DNA of 64,000 bases from Burkholderia sp. MS389 (GCF_016899425.1 NZ_CP045994.1:3472001-3536000); one strand, 5' to 3'. Counted from the stretch's first letter, positions 48,030 through 58,118 are shown. The notes: generated from the letters alone by a model not told the origin. A program made the numbers and translations.

Positions 48030-50669
48030 ATGACGATGCGGCATCAACATATTGAATTCATGCGAGCGAATCATCACATTCAACCACTGGAGTCCCCGCG
48101 TTTAGCCCTCAAGCCGGGCTATCTGCTCGTCATGGCGACGCTCGGCGGCTGGACGGCCGGTGCATTTGCCGCCGACGCGTCAACCACTCCGGCAGAGCAC
48201 TTCGATGTCGCGCAGGTTCAGTTCAATGACACGTTGATGATGAAACCGCGCGGCCAGCGGCTCGACCTCGATCGCTTCGCGAAAGGCAACCCGGTTCCGG
48301 CCGGCGAGTACCTGGTCGACCTCTACGTGAACGAAACGTGGACCGGCCGCTCGACCGTACGCTTCGATGCACCGGCAGGCGCGGTCAGCGCGACGCCGTG
48401 CCTCGATCGCACGGTCGTGAGCCGGCTCGGCCTCGACAGCGAGACGCTGACCGATGCGGCGCGCGCCGAGCTGGCTCGCGTGCAGGCCGGCGAGTGCACG
48501 GACGTCGCCAGTCTGGTGGCCGGCGCTACGATTGAATTCGACCTGTCCGAGTTGCGGCTGAACGTGAGCATTCCGCAGGCATCGCTGCTGCGCAATCCAC
48601 GCGGTTACGTGAGTCCGGAACTGTGGGACAGTGGCGTGCCGAGCATGACGCTCAAGTACGACGCAAACGTGTTCCGGAACATGTCGTCCGGCTATGACAG
48701 CACGCAGGCCTATCTCGGGTTGCACGGGGGCGCCAATCTCGGCAACTGGCATTTCCGCCACAACGGGTCCTACAGCGCGCAATCCCAAGGGCCGAGCCGC
48801 TACCGGAGCCTCAATACCTACCTGCAGCGCGACCTGCCCGCATGGCGCAGCCAGCTGAAGATCGGTGAGACCTATACCGACGGCACGCTGTTCGAGAGCG
48901 TCGGCATGCGCGGCGCCACGCTCGAATCGGACGACCGGATGCTGCCCGATTCGATGCGCGGCTATGCGCCGATGATCCGCGGCGTCGCCACGAGCAATGC
49001 GCACGTCGAAGTGTCGCAGAACGGCGCGCTGCTGTACGAAACCAACGTCGCGCCCGGCCCGTTCGAGATCAACGACCTGTACCCGACCGGTTACGGCGGC
49101 AACCTGCTCGTCACGGTCACCGAGGCCGACGGCAGGAAGCACAGCTTCACAGTGCCATATGCGGCGGTCGTGCAGTCGCTGCGCCCTGGCATCTCGCGTT
49201 TCGGTGTCGCAGTGGGCCAGTTGCGCGAGCCGCTGCTCGAGCGTCACCCGAATTTTGCGCAGGCCACCTATCAGCGCGGCATCAGCAACCTGCTGACCGG
49301 CTATGTCGGGGCCATCGTCGCGGAAAACTATCTGGCCGGGCTGGTCGGTGCCGCGTTCAACACGCCGGCCGGCGCTTTCGCGGTCGATGTCACGCAGGCG
49401 AGCGCCCGCATCCCGGGCGTGTCGGCCACGAGCGGCCAGAGCGTGCGCGTCAGCTACAGCAAGTCCGTCGAAGCGACGGGCACCAACGTCGCGGTCGCCG
49501 CGTACCGTTACTCATCGCGCGGATACTGGGGCATGCGCGATGCGATGCATGCCCGGGAACAAGCGGCGGCAGGCCGGGATCCGGGCGACGTGTACCGGCA
49601 GCGCAACCAGGTTCAACTGACGCTGAACCAGACGCTCGGCGAAGGGCGCGGCACGCTGTTCGCGATCGGCTCGTCGTCCAGCTACTGGAATCGGCAAGGC
49701 ACGACCACGCAGTTCCAGGTCGGCTACAACAACAGCCTGCGGATCGCCGGCCTCAACGTGAGCTACAACCTGTCGGTGTCGAGGCAGCGTGACGGCTATT
49801 CGGGCAACCTGAACAATCAGGTCTATGCGAACGTGACCATCCCGCTCGGCCGGCGCTCGTACTCGCCGACGTTGAGCTCGAGTATCGCGCACGACAACCA
49901 GGGCGGCACCACCGGCCAGATGTCGCTGACCGGCACGCTCGGCGAATCCGGCGCGCTCACCTACGGCTTGAACACCACCACCGGCGGCGGCACGACGTCG
50001 GGCGGCGGCAACGTGCAGTATCGCAGCCCGTTCGCGACTTTCTCGGGCAGCGCGACCGGCGGCAGCGGCTACTCGAGCGTATCCGTCGGCGTATCGGGCG
50101 GCGTCGTCGGTCATGCGGGCGGTGTCACGCTGGCCAACGATCTCGGCGATACCGTCGCGATCATCGAGGCCAAGGACGCCGTCGGCGCCCGTATCACCAA
50201 CGGCACGGACGTTCGGATCGGCCGGCGCGGCTATGCGGTGCTGCCGTATCTGACGCCGTACAAAATGAACTCAATCGAGCTCGACCCGAAGGGCATTCCG
50301 CTCGACGTGGAGATGCTGACGACGAGCCAGCAGGTCGCACCGCGCGCGAATTCGGTGGTGAAGCTCAAGTTCGGCACCATCAGCGGACGCGCGGTGCTGC
50401 TCGGGATTCATCAGCCGGACGGCACGCCCATTCCGTTTGGCAGCGCGGTGGTCGACGAGGAAGGCAATTCGATCGGCATGGCGGGCCAGGGCGGCACGGT
50501 ATTCACGCGCGGCCTGAATGATTCGGGTGTGCTGACCGCGAAATGGGGCGACCGCGCCAATCAGGCCTGTTCGTTCTCCTACAGTTTGCCGACGGAGCGG
50601 AGCAAACATTCCGCATACGCGCGGATGGACGCGAAATGCGATTACTCGCTGGTCAAGGCCCGGCCGTAA
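48030..50669 (+). CDS. Outer-membrane fimbrial usher
   Basis: The protein has 879 residues. After a long leader (signal peptide ending near AGAFAADA) comes the N-terminal chaperone-binding domain (FDVAQVQFNDTLMM). The barrel with its plug follows, with the usher signature WRSQLKIGETYTDGTLFESV and PGPFEINDLYPTGYGGNLLV, and two C-terminal domains ending FSYSLPTERSKH and a Cys-containing tail (DAKCDYSL). It forms the pore for fimbrial export. ATG 48030 is used; an ATG at 48060 is possible. Confidence 0.96.
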   Translation: MTMRHQHIEFMRANHHIQPLESPRLALKPGYLLVMATLGGWTAGAFAADASTTPAEHFDVAQVQFNDTLMMKPRGQRLDLDRFAKGNPVPAGEYLVDLYVNETWTGRSTVRFDAPAGAVSATPCLDRTVVSRLGLDSETLTDAARAELARVQAGECTDVASLVAGATIEFDLSELRLNVSIPQASLLRNPRGYVSPELWDSGVPSMTLKYDANVFRNMSSGYDSTQAYLGLHGGANLGNWHFRHNGSYSAQSQGPSRYRSLNTYLQRDLPAWRSQLKIGETYTDGTLFESVGMRGATLESDDRMLPDSMRGYAPMIRGVATSNAHVEVSQNGALLYETNVAPGPFEINDLYPTGYGGNLLVTVTEADGRKHSFTVPYAAVVQSLRPGISRFGVAVGQLREPLLERHPNFAQATYQRGISNLLTGYVGAIVAENYLAGLVGAAFNTPAGAFAVDVTQASARIPGVSATSGQSVRVSYSKSVEATGTNVAVAAYRYSSRGYWGMRDAMHAREQAAAGRDPGDVYRQRNQVQLTLNQTLGEGRGTLFAIGSSSSYWNRQGTTTQFQVGYNNSLRIAGLNVSYNLSVSRQRDGYSGNLNNQVYANVTIPLGRRSYSPTLSSSIAHDNQGGTTGQMSLTGTLGESGALTYGLNTTTGGGTTSGGGNVQYRSPFATFSGSATGGSGYSSVSVGVSGGVVGHAGGVTLANDLGDTVAIIEAKDAVGARITNGTDVRIGRRGYAVLPYLTPYKMNSIELDPKGIPLDVEMLTTSQQVAPRANSVVKLKFGTISGRAVLLGIHQPDGTPIPFGSAVVDEEGNSIGMAGQGGTVFTRGLNDSGVLTAKWGDRANQACSFSYSLPTERSKHSAYARMDAKCDYSLVKARP

Positions 50670-50725
50670 GCCGTTCCACATGCTGCCGACTCCTTCGAAC
50701 ACACAATTTTTTACGGTGAGGTTTC

Positions 50726-51799
50726 ATGAAGTTCACCCCACGCAGATTCGTCATTCATCTTCTCAGGCTGCTCATCGTCTGGTTGATACCGGTGACATGC
50801 GGTTTCGGCACTGCGCATGCGCAAGCATGCAAGTTCGACAAGCCCAACCAGGTATCTAGCTGGTACTTCACCTTCGGTAATGGAGGGAAACTCGTCATTC
50901 CACCCAATTTGCCGAATGGCGCCGTACTTGGAACCGCCACTACGGAATTTGAGTACGTCTGTGACACCAATCCCCCCCTGCACGGCAAGCCCGGCGGATG
51001 GGAGATCCAGTTCGGGCAGTGGTTCTGGCAGACCAAAATGCCGGGTGTCTACAGCATCGGCACTTTTACCGGCTGGGAGCACTATCTATACATCGGCATT
51101 CGCACGACGAACCTGGATACGGGTGAAGTCATGATGCTCCCCTCTACTGCTCAGCGGTGGGCGCCACCGTTCGGTGAGACCGGGCCCGTCCGAGGCGTGG
51201 TGAGGGTCAAGAAAGAGCTGATCAAAGTGGACGACATGATCTACAACTATCCCAATGCAACGCTATTCTCACCTACTCAATTCGATTCGGAGATACGAAT
51301 ACACAACAGGAATACCAATGCACCTGCGGCGATTTGGAGAAGCTATTGGAAGGAAACCGGGAACATCGCGCTCACCCCGGTCAGCTGTACCGTCCTGACG
51401 AAAAACCAGACCGTCCCGCTGCCACCGGTCGCCGCCAGCAAGCTGAATGCGGTCGGCATGACAGCTGGCGATCGCGACTTCGCCATCGGCCTGTCCTGCA
51501 AGTCCGGCACGAGCCTCTACGTGACGCTGACGGACCTGACCAATCCGGGAAACATGGGCAATGCCCTCACGCTCACGCCGGACGCCACGGCGAAGGGCGT
51601 CAAGCTGCGGATTCTCAGGAACGGCCAACCCGTCAGCTACGGTCCCGATTCGGGCGCGGTCGGCAACCCGAACCAGTGGTACGTCGGATCGTCAGGGTCG
51701 GTAAGCAGCATCCCGCTGAGCGCGCAATACATCGCGACCGGAGCCGTATCGGGCGGGACGGTCAAGGGCGCCGCGACGTTCACGTTGAGCTATCAGTGA
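50726..51799 (+). CDS. Two-domain fimbrial tip adhesin
   Basis: The protein has 357 residues. A signal peptide (LLIVWLIPVTCGFGTAHA) is followed by a putative receptor-binding domain (about 33-220) with aromatic, lectin-like stretches such as FGQWFWQTKMPGVYSIGTF. A pilin domain follows (about 230-357) with a disulfide pair (VSCTVL, LSCKSG) and the terminal TFTLSYQ strand. The order matches FimH-like tip adhesins. The N-terminal half has visibly lower GC than its neighbours, as is common for adhesins under diversifying selection or recent exchange. Receptor unknown. Confidence 0.88.
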   Translation: MKFTPRRFVIHLLRLLIVWLIPVTCGFGTAHAQACKFDKPNQVSSWYFTFGNGGKLVIPPNLPNGAVLGTATTEFEYVCDTNPPLHGKPGGWEIQFGQWFWQTKMPGVYSIGTFTGWEHYLYIGIRTTNLDTGEVMMLPSTAQRWAPPFGETGPVRGVVRVKKELIKVDDMIYNYPNATLFSPTQFDSEIRIHNRNTNAPAAIWRSYWKETGNIALTPVSCTVLTKNQTVPLPPVAASKLNAVGMTAGDRDFAIGLSCKSGTSLYVTLTDLTNPGNMGNALTLTPDATAKGVKLRILRNGQPVSYGPDSGAVGNPNQWYVGSSGSVSSIPLSAQYIATGAVSGGTVKGAATFTLSYQ

Positions 51800-52049
51800 A
51801 CGCGTCGCACTCGATCAAAGCAATTCGGCAGTGCGCCGGCCGCAACCCAATTTCAAGCGGTAGGCGCGCTCCATCGGTCACCGTCCGATCGGTGACCAAA
51901 ACAAGCTTCTGATTAGCAGTCCGACAGGACTTCATCGGAAGGTGCTTATCGGATGAACTCGACATGCCGCACGCACGGCCAATCCCGGCGTGCAGGCGGC
52001 ACGACGACGGAGTCCGCGTTTTTTCCAACCAGTACTTGAGGAAATTGAT

Positions 52050-52592
52050 ATGAAATTCGCTCTCTCCAGCATCGCTGCTCTCACCGTCGCAGCCGCAGCC
52101 ATGATGCCGGCCGTCTCGCACGCCGCCGACGGCACGATCACCATCAACGGCAAGATCGGTACGCAGACCTGCACGATCGACGGCAACGGCACGGGCGGCA
52201 AGGACTTCACGGTCGCGCTGCCGAAGGTGTCGACGTCGTCGCTCGCCAGCGGCGGCTCGACGGCAGGCCGCACGCCGTTCAAGATCGGCCTGAAGAACTG
52301 CTCGCCGGCCACCGGCAACGTCTTCACGCATTTCGAGGCAGGCACGACGGTCAACTCGACCACCGGTCAGCTGCTCAACGCATCGGGCACCGCGAAGAAC
52401 GTCGAAGTCGGCCTGCTCAACGGCGATACGACCAATATCGGCGTCGGCAAGGCCGATGAAAATTCGAAGGCGGTCGCGCTGAAGGACGGCGCTGCAGACC
52501 TGCCGTACTACGCCCAGTATGTCGCGACGGGCGGCGCAGCAGGTCAAGGCACGGTGAACACCTCGGTGATGTACTCGATCATGTATCAGTAA
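52050..52592 (+). CDS. Second type 1-like fimbrial subunit
   Basis: The protein has 180 residues, the same length as the pilin at 46538 and clearly paralogous: mature start ADGTITINGKIGTQTCTI, shared GGSTAGRTPFKI, AKNVEVGLLN, YYAQYVATGGAA and TSVMYSIMYQ. The signal peptide is SIAALTVAAAAMMPAVSHA. It has its own upstream gap of 250 bases and so may have its own promoter. It may be an alternative or phase-specific major subunit. GAGGAAATT precedes ATG 52050. Confidence 0.95.
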   Translation: MKFALSSIAALTVAAAAMMPAVSHAADGTITINGKIGTQTCTIDGNGTGGKDFTVALPKVSTSSLASGGSTAGRTPFKIGLKNCSPATGNVFTHFEAGTTVNSTTGQLLNASGTAKNVEVGLLNGDTTNIGVGKADENSKAVALKDGAADLPYYAQYVATGGAAGQGTVNTSVMYSIMYQ

Positions 52593-52995
52593 AGTCCGAG
52601 CGCCGGTGCGCGTCCTGCGCGCCGGCTCGTACCAGGGCGCGGGGGCGCGCGCCCCTTCCCCGACATCCTCGGCGGACCAACGCGCCATCGATCCGCGTGC
52701 CGACGGAATTGTCGTTCGAGCAGTCGTCACTGCCTCTCGCCTCTTTCAGGATTCCCTCATCAACCCGGCCGGCAACGCTCACGCCGGGCGGCACGCAATT
52801 GGCCAGCGCAGTTCCAGGCCCGCTACACACCACCCACGCCTCCAATCATTCAGGCAACGGGCACCGAAGCACCTTCCCGCCTCACGTGTCCCCCGTGCCG
52901 TTCGTCGGTTTCCTCCGAAAATTCGAACTCGTCCAATATCCAAACCTGCTCAACAAAACTACTTTTCACCTGTTCAAGACAAGAAAGGTGATCTG
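52593..52995. other. Intergenic region before the autotransporter
   Basis: 403 bases. The frame is open but without a signal peptide or similarity. An AT-rich stretch at about 52910-52985 probably holds the promoter. No terminator was recognised after the pilin gene. Confidence 0.4.
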
Positions 52996-55983
52996 GTGAA
53001 CCGCAGTTATTTCCTCTCGTCCCGAGCGCGCGTCCGCCTGTACGTCGCACATTCGGCCCTGCTCGCCGGCGCGGCGATGTCGTCGCCGTCAACCGCACAA
53101 GTCACGGGCGGCGGCCCGCAGCAAGCCGACGGCATTGAACTCGAAGTCGCGCCGGGTGAATATTCGACGCACGAGGCCGGCAAAGCGGTGCTTTCCGCGA
53201 TCAACGGCGGCATCCTGACGACCGGCGGCAGGACCCGCGTTTTTTCAACCGGCAACGGCGCGGCGGGCGCCGCCGCATGGGGCAGCGCGTCGCGCGTCGT
53301 GCTGCGCGATACGGAAATCCGGACCCGCGGCGGCTCCAGCGCCGGCATCGATCTTCGTAATGGTGCCAACGCGACTGCGGAGCGCATTTCCATCGATACC
53401 GACGGCGACTACGCGCATGGCGCGTCCGTCGACGGCACCAACGCGCGCCTCACGCTCTCCGACAGCGTGATCGTGACACGCGGCAAGGAAGCGCATGGCA
53501 TCACGGCGATCCTGGCGCCGGGCGGCACCATCGAGGTGGCCGACACGCTGGTCCGTACCAGCGGCCTGTTCGGCGTCGGCCTGTCCATCAGTTACGGCGG
53601 TGTCCGCGCGACACTGACCCGCACCGATATCCGCACGGACGGCGACTACGCGTCGGTGCTGTACCTGCCGAGCGCCTCCACGGTCGCACTGAACGACTCG
53701 CACCTCGAAACCGCCGGCGACTACGCGCTCGGCGTGGACACGCGCGAGGGCAGCGTCGAACTCGCGGGCACGCGCGTCATCACGCACGGCAAGAGCGCGC
53801 ACGGGCTTTATGCATCGAAGGAATACACCGATACGCCTGTCGTCGATGCAACCGATACGTTGGTGACCACCACCGGCGACCGCGCAATCGGCGTGATCGC
53901 CCGCCTCGGCGGCAAGATCTCGATGACGCGCGGCGGCATCACCACGAGCGGCGAACGCGCGCGCGGCGTGATGTCGGCCGGCGCGGACTCCGTCGCGTCG
54001 CTCGTCGATACGAGCGTCGAAACGCAGGGCAAGCAAGCCGTTGCGCTTTATTCGAGTTCAGGCGGCACAATCGACCTGGTGCGGACCAGCGCGCGCGCGA
54101 CCGGCGAAGGCGCCCCCGCAGCGGCCGTCTACGGCGGTACGCTGACGATCGACGACGGTTCGCTGGTCAGCGAACGCCACGGCGCGATCGACGCGTCCGA
54201 CGCGACCATCGCGCTGAAGAACGGCACGCGCGCCATCGGCGGCAACGGCACACTGCTGTCGGTCCATGCAGAGTCAAGCGCACCCGTGCGCCTCACGCTC
54301 GACACCGGCTCCCGTGCCGACGGCGACATCGTCAACCTGCCGACCGACGACGGCAGTGCGACCGATGCCGTGACGAACGTCGCGCTCGCCAATGCATCCG
54401 AGTGGACCGGCGCGACCGACGTGGTCCGCACGCTGTCGCTCGACACGAACAGCCGCTGGACCGTCACCGCCGATTCGACGGTCGGCTCCGTCGCCCTGAA
54501 CGATTCGACGATCGAGTTCGCCGCGCCCGCGGCACGCGGCATGCCGACGCCGCGCACGCTCGTCGTGACGGGCGACTATGCGGCCCGCAACGGCCGGCTC
54601 GTCCTCCATACGACGCTGCAGGACGACGCGTCGCCCACCGACCGCCTCATGATCGACGGCGGCCGAGCGTCCGGCGACACCGGTATCGTCGTCAAGCGTT
54701 CGGGCGGCGACGGTGCGCCGACGACCATCGGCATCCCGCTCGTCGAAACCCGCAATGGCGGCACGACGGACGTGTCGGCATTCACCCTCGATGCGGGATC
54801 CGACGGCTACCGGAATGGCTTCGGCACGTTGTCCGCGGGCGGCTACGACTACATGCTCAAGCGCGGCGGCAACGGCGGGCAGGAAGAAGACTGGTATCTC
54901 GTGTCCGCTGCGAAGCCTCAGCCGCCGGTTCCACCCGGCCCCGTCGACCCGGTTCCGCCCGGCCCGGTCGATCCCGAGCCGCCGATCGTGCCGGAAATCA
55001 CTCCGCCGCCGCGTGCCGCCGCACCGGAGCCCGATGCGTATCTGGCGAATGCCGATGCAGCCTCGATGATGGCCGTCCATACGCTGCATCAGCGTGAAGA
55101 CGCGTCACTGCGCACGGGCGCGGCCGCGACAGGGCCGCTCGACGGCGCGATATGGCTGCGCGCCGAAGGCCAGATGACGTCGATGTCGGGCGGCAATCGC
55201 AGCGTGTCGGGCAACGGTCGGTTGATTCACGCCGGCGCCGACCTGCTCCGCTTCGAAGACGGTCACGGCGGCAGCGTGCGCGTCGGCGCGATGGGCATGT
55301 ACGGCAGCCAGACGAACTGGTCGACGCGTCCGCTGTGGAATGCGATCGAGCACCGCGTGATGAACGCCACCGCGCGCGGCAGCGTCTCCGGCTACAACGT
55401 CGGCCTGTATGGCACGTGGTACGGCAACCGTGACATCCTGACCGGCCCTTATGTCGACGCATGGTTCATGTATGGCGCCTACGCGAACAGCGTCGGCGGC
55501 AGCCTCGCTGCCGACTCGTACCGTTCGCGCACCCTCACGGGCTCGGTCGAAACGGGCTATTCATTGCCCTTCTACGAGCGGGGCGACACACGATTCTTCG
55601 TCGAGCCCGAAGCGCAGCTCGTCGTATCCGACTATCGCGCGGATGCACACGGCACGGCCGGCGGCCGCGTCGACGGCCAGGGCTCCACCGACGTGCTCAC
55701 CCGCCTGGGCGTGCGCGTGCATGGCATCACCGCGATGCCGCATGGACGCGAACTTCGGCCGTTCATCGAGGCAAACTGGTGGCACGGCCCCGGCTCGCGC
55801 TCGCTGACGCTCGATCGCAATGCGTTCTCGTTCAGCGTGCCGCGCGACCGGGCTGCCGTCCGGATCGGCGCAACCGGGCAGTTGAGCCGGCAATTCTCGA
55901 TATCGGCGAGCATCGGCGTGGAAGGCAATCTGTCCGACTACTCGGTGGTAAAGGGACAGTTCTCGGCGAAATACCGCTGGTGA
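52996..55983 (+). CDS. Type V (classical) autotransporter, pertactin-like
   Basis: 995 residues from GTG 52996, which follows AAAGGTGA at a good distance. The N-terminus NRSYFLSSRARVRLYVAHSA then LLAGAAMSSPSTAQ is a signal peptide. A long beta-helix passenger has repeating 30-40-residue units with patterns like DTDVRTxGxxA (for example DTEIRTRGGSS, DTLVRTSGLFG). A proline-rich linker (PPVPPGPVDPVPPGPVDPEP, about 645-670) leads to the translocator barrel (about 712-995) ending FSAKYRW. It would display or release an adhesin-like passenger. Low Cys supports secretion. Confidence 0.92.
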   Translation: MNRSYFLSSRARVRLYVAHSALLAGAAMSSPSTAQVTGGGPQQADGIELEVAPGEYSTHEAGKAVLSAINGGILTTGGRTRVFSTGNGAAGAAAWGSASRVVLRDTEIRTRGGSSAGIDLRNGANATAERISIDTDGDYAHGASVDGTNARLTLSDSVIVTRGKEAHGITAILAPGGTIEVADTLVRTSGLFGVGLSISYGGVRATLTRTDIRTDGDYASVLYLPSASTVALNDSHLETAGDYALGVDTREGSVELAGTRVITHGKSAHGLYASKEYTDTPVVDATDTLVTTTGDRAIGVIARLGGKISMTRGGITTSGERARGVMSAGADSVASLVDTSVETQGKQAVALYSSSGGTIDLVRTSARATGEGAPAAAVYGGTLTIDDGSLVSERHGAIDASDATIALKNGTRAIGGNGTLLSVHAESSAPVRLTLDTGSRADGDIVNLPTDDGSATDAVTNVALANASEWTGATDVVRTLSLDTNSRWTVTADSTVGSVALNDSTIEFAAPAARGMPTPRTLVVTGDYAARNGRLVLHTTLQDDASPTDRLMIDGGRASGDTGIVVKRSGGDGAPTTIGIPLVETRNGGTTDVSAFTLDAGSDGYRNGFGTLSAGGYDYMLKRGGNGGQEEDWYLVSAAKPQPPVPPGPVDPVPPGPVDPEPPIVPEITPPPRAAAPEPDAYLANADAASMMAVHTLHQREDASLRTGAAATGPLDGAIWLRAEGQMTSMSGGNRSVSGNGRLIHAGADLLRFEDGHGGSVRVGAMGMYGSQTNWSTRPLWNAIEHRVMNATARGSVSGYNVGLYGTWYGNRDILTGPYVDAWFMYGAYANSVGGSLAADSYRSRTLTGSVETGYSLPFYERGDTRFFVEPEAQLVVSDYRADAHGTAGGRVDGQGSTDVLTRLGVRVHGITAMPHGRELRPFIEANWWHGPGSRSLTLDRNAFSFSVPRDRAAVRIGATGQLSRQFSISASIGVEGNLSDYSVVKGQFSAKYRW

Positions 55984-56041
55984 AGTCGTCGGCGGCCGGC
56001 GAGGTGTGAAATCCGCGCCCTGCGGAATTCCGCTATACTCC

Positions 56042-56072
56042 TCCGACTGCCGCCCGCTTGGCGGCAGTCGGA
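56042..56072 (+). other. 13-bp hairpin at the start of the metX leader
   Basis: TCCGACTGCCGCC (56042-56054) pairs perfectly with GGCGGCAGTCGGA (56060-56072). It lies right after a TATACT -10 (56034-56039). It may be the 5' end hairpin of the metX mRNA or terminate read-through from the autotransporter; there is no U-run. Confidence 0.55.
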
Positions 56073-56073
56073 A

Positions 56074-56243
56074 GCGCGCCGATTTGCTGACTCGATTGCG
56101 GGCGCGCGAACCGGCCGGGGCGTTGATGTGTCGATGCGTCGTTCCCTGGCGGTTCACTACAAATGCGGCTAAAGAGGTCGTCAGCCGCGCATCTCCGACT
56201 CCGCGCCTCGCCGACACCATTTAGCCGCCCAGTCATAAGGCGG
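56074..56243 (+). promoter_or_regulatory. SAM-II riboswitch with translational switch, metX leader
   Basis: P1 is GCGCGCC (56074-56080) with GGCGCGC (56101-56107). Its loop starts GATTT and contains GATTGCG. An added helix GAACCG/CGGTTC (56108-56113 with 56150-56155) follows. The conserved 3' element is AAATG (56161-56165) then GCTAAAGAGG (56168-56177). These match the SAM-II (metA-motif) core. Switch: GCGGCTAAA (56165-56173) can pair with TTTAGCCGC (56220-56228). If SAM holds it in the pseudoknot, CCGCC (56225-56229) is free to pair with GGCGG (56239-56243), hiding the ribosome binding site six bases before ATG 56249. Confidence 0.87.
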
Positions 56244-56248
56244 AACGA

Positions 56249-57394
56249 ATGGAATCGATCGGCATCGTCGCTCCACAGACCATGCACTTCGCCGAACCGC
56301 TGCGCTTGCAAAGCGGCAGCGTGATCGGCAACTATCAGCTCGTCGTCGAGACGTACGGCGAACTCAACGCCGCGCGCTCGAACGCGGTGCTCGTCTGCCA
56401 CGCGCTCAACGCGTCGCACCACGTCGCCGGCATCTACGCGGACGATCCGCGCAGCACCGGCTGGTGGGACAACATGGTCGGCCCCGGCAAGCCGCTCGAC
56501 ACCAACCGCTTCTTCGTGATCGGCGTGAACAACCTCGGCTCGTGTTTCGGCTCGACCGGCCCGATGAGCATCGACCCGTCGACCGGCAAGCCCTATGGCG
56601 CGAGCTTCCCGGTCGTCACCGTCGAGGACTGGGTGCACGCGCAGGCGCGCGTCGCGGATGCCTTCGGCATCGAGCGCTTCGCCGCGGTGATGGGCGGCAG
56701 CCTCGGCGGGATGCAGGCGCTCGCGTGGAGCCTGATGTATCCGGAGCGCGTCGCGCACTGCATCGACATCGCGTCGACGCCGAAGCTGTCCGCGCAGAAC
56801 ATCGCGTTCAACGAGGTCGCGCGCTCGGCGATCCTGTCCGATCCCGACTTCCACGGCGGCGACTACTACGCGCACGGCGTGAAGCCGAAGCGCGGCCTGC
56901 GCGTCGCGCGGATGATCGGCCACATCACGTACCTGTCCGACGACGACATGGCCGAGAAATTCGGCCGCGCGCTGCGCCGCGCCGACGGCGCGCTCGACGC
57001 GTACAACTTCAGCTTCGACGTCGAATTCGAGGTCGAGTCGTACCTGCGCTACCAGGGCGACAAGTTCGCCGACTACTTCGACGCGAACACCTACCTGCTG
57101 ATTACGCGCGCGCTCGACTACTTCGACCCGGCGAAGGCGTTCGACGGCAACCTGACGGCCGCGCTCGCGCACACGCAGGCGAAATACCTGATCGCGAGCT
57201 TCTCGACCGACTGGCGTTTCGCGCCGGCACGCTCGCGCGAGATCGTGAAGGCGCTGCTCGACAACAAGCGCACGGTCAGCTACGCGGAAATCGATGCGCC
57301 GCACGGCCACGACGCGTTCCTGCTCGACGACGCGCGCTATCACAACCTGCTCCGCGCGTATTACGAACGAATTGCCAACGAGGTGGGCGCATGA
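56249..57394 (+). CDS. metX: Homoserine O-acyltransferase MetX
   Basis: The protein has 381 residues and an alpha/beta-hydrolase fold. The nucleophile is Ser151 in [14 protein letters not shown]; the oxyanion and substrate motifs are CHALNASHH and [11 protein letters not shown]; the acid and base lie in the C-terminal part ([13 protein letters not shown]). It acylates homoserine for methionine synthesis. MetX enzymes of many proteobacteria use succinyl-CoA rather than acetyl-CoA, and the donor cannot be told by eye. metW overlaps by four bases. The SAM-II leader implies repression by SAM. Confidence 0.96.
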   Translation: MESIGIVAPQTMHFAEPLRLQSGSVIGNYQLVVETYGELNAARSNAVLVCHALNASHHVAGIYADDPRSTGWWDNMVGPGKPLDTNRFFVIGVNNLGSCFGSTGPMSIDPSTGKPYGASFPVVTVEDWVHAQARVADAFGIERFAAVMGGSLGGMQALAWSLMYPERVAHCIDIASTPKLSAQNIAFNEVARSAILSDPDFHGGDYYAHGVKPKRGLRVARMIGHITYLSDDDMAEKFGRALRRADGALDAYNFSFDVEFEVESYLRYQGDKFADYFDANTYLLITRALDYFDPAKAFDGNLTAALAHTQAKYLIASFSTDWRFAPARSREIVKALLDNKRTVSYAEIDAPHGHDAFLLDDARYHNLLRAYYERIANEVGA

Positions 57395-57999
57395 ACCAGC
57401 AAGCGCTGAATTCCCTGTCCGCGCGCGCGGACTTCCGCACGATCGCGCGCTGGGTCGAACCGCGCTCGACGGTGCTCGACCTCGGTTGCGGCGACGGCTC
57501 GCTGCTCGCGCTGCTGATGGAAGAACTGGACGTGACCGGCTACGGGATCGAGCTGAACGACGCGGGCGTGCTCGCCAGCGCGAAGAACGGCATCAACGTG
57601 ATCCAGCAGAACCTCGAAGACGGCCTGCGCCTGTTCGAGGACCACAGCTTCGACATCGCGATCCTGTCGCAGACGTTGCAGACGATTCACCAGACGGCTG
57701 CGATCCTGCGCGAAACCGCGCGGGTCGGCCGCGAGTGCATCGTGTCGTTCCCGAACTTCGGCTACTGGCCGCACCGGCTGTCGGTGCTGAACGGCCGGAT
57801 GCCGGTGTCGAAGTCGCTGCCTTACCAGTGGCACAACACGCCCAACGTGCGGGTGCTGACGATCGAGGATTTCGAGGCGCTCGCGCCCGAAGTCGGTGTG
57901 ACGATCCTCGACCGCGTGGTGCTGCACGAAGGCCAACCGATTCGATGGGGAGCGAACTGGCGTGGTAGTCTTGCTGTCTACCGCGTCAAGCGCAGCTGA
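57391..57999 (+). CDS. metW: Methionine biosynthesis protein MetW
   Basis: The protein has 202 residues and a class I methyltransferase fold with SAM motif [19 protein letters not shown], followed by YGIELND and [12 protein letters not shown]. MetW is required with MetX for homoserine acylation in several proteobacteria and is almost always its neighbour. The ATGA overlap with metX supports coupled translation, so the same riboswitch should affect it. Confidence 0.95.
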   Translation: MNQQALNSLSARADFRTIARWVEPRSTVLDLGCGDGSLLALLMEELDVTGYGIELNDAGVLASAKNGINVIQQNLEDGLRLFEDHSFDIAILSQTLQTIHQTAAILRETARVGRECIVSFPNFGYWPHRLSVLNGRMPVSKSLPYQWHNTPNVRVLTIEDFEALAPEVGVTILDRVVLHEGQPIRWGANWRGSLAVYRVKRS

Positions 58000-58118
58000 G
58001 CCGGGGAGCCGTTGACGGACGCCGACGGCCCGCACGCACGTGCGGCCGCGCCGCTGCGCGACCCGCGCCGCCGCCTGTGCTGCCGCCGCCATCAGTCAAC
58101 GCTACCCAGTTCCAGTCC

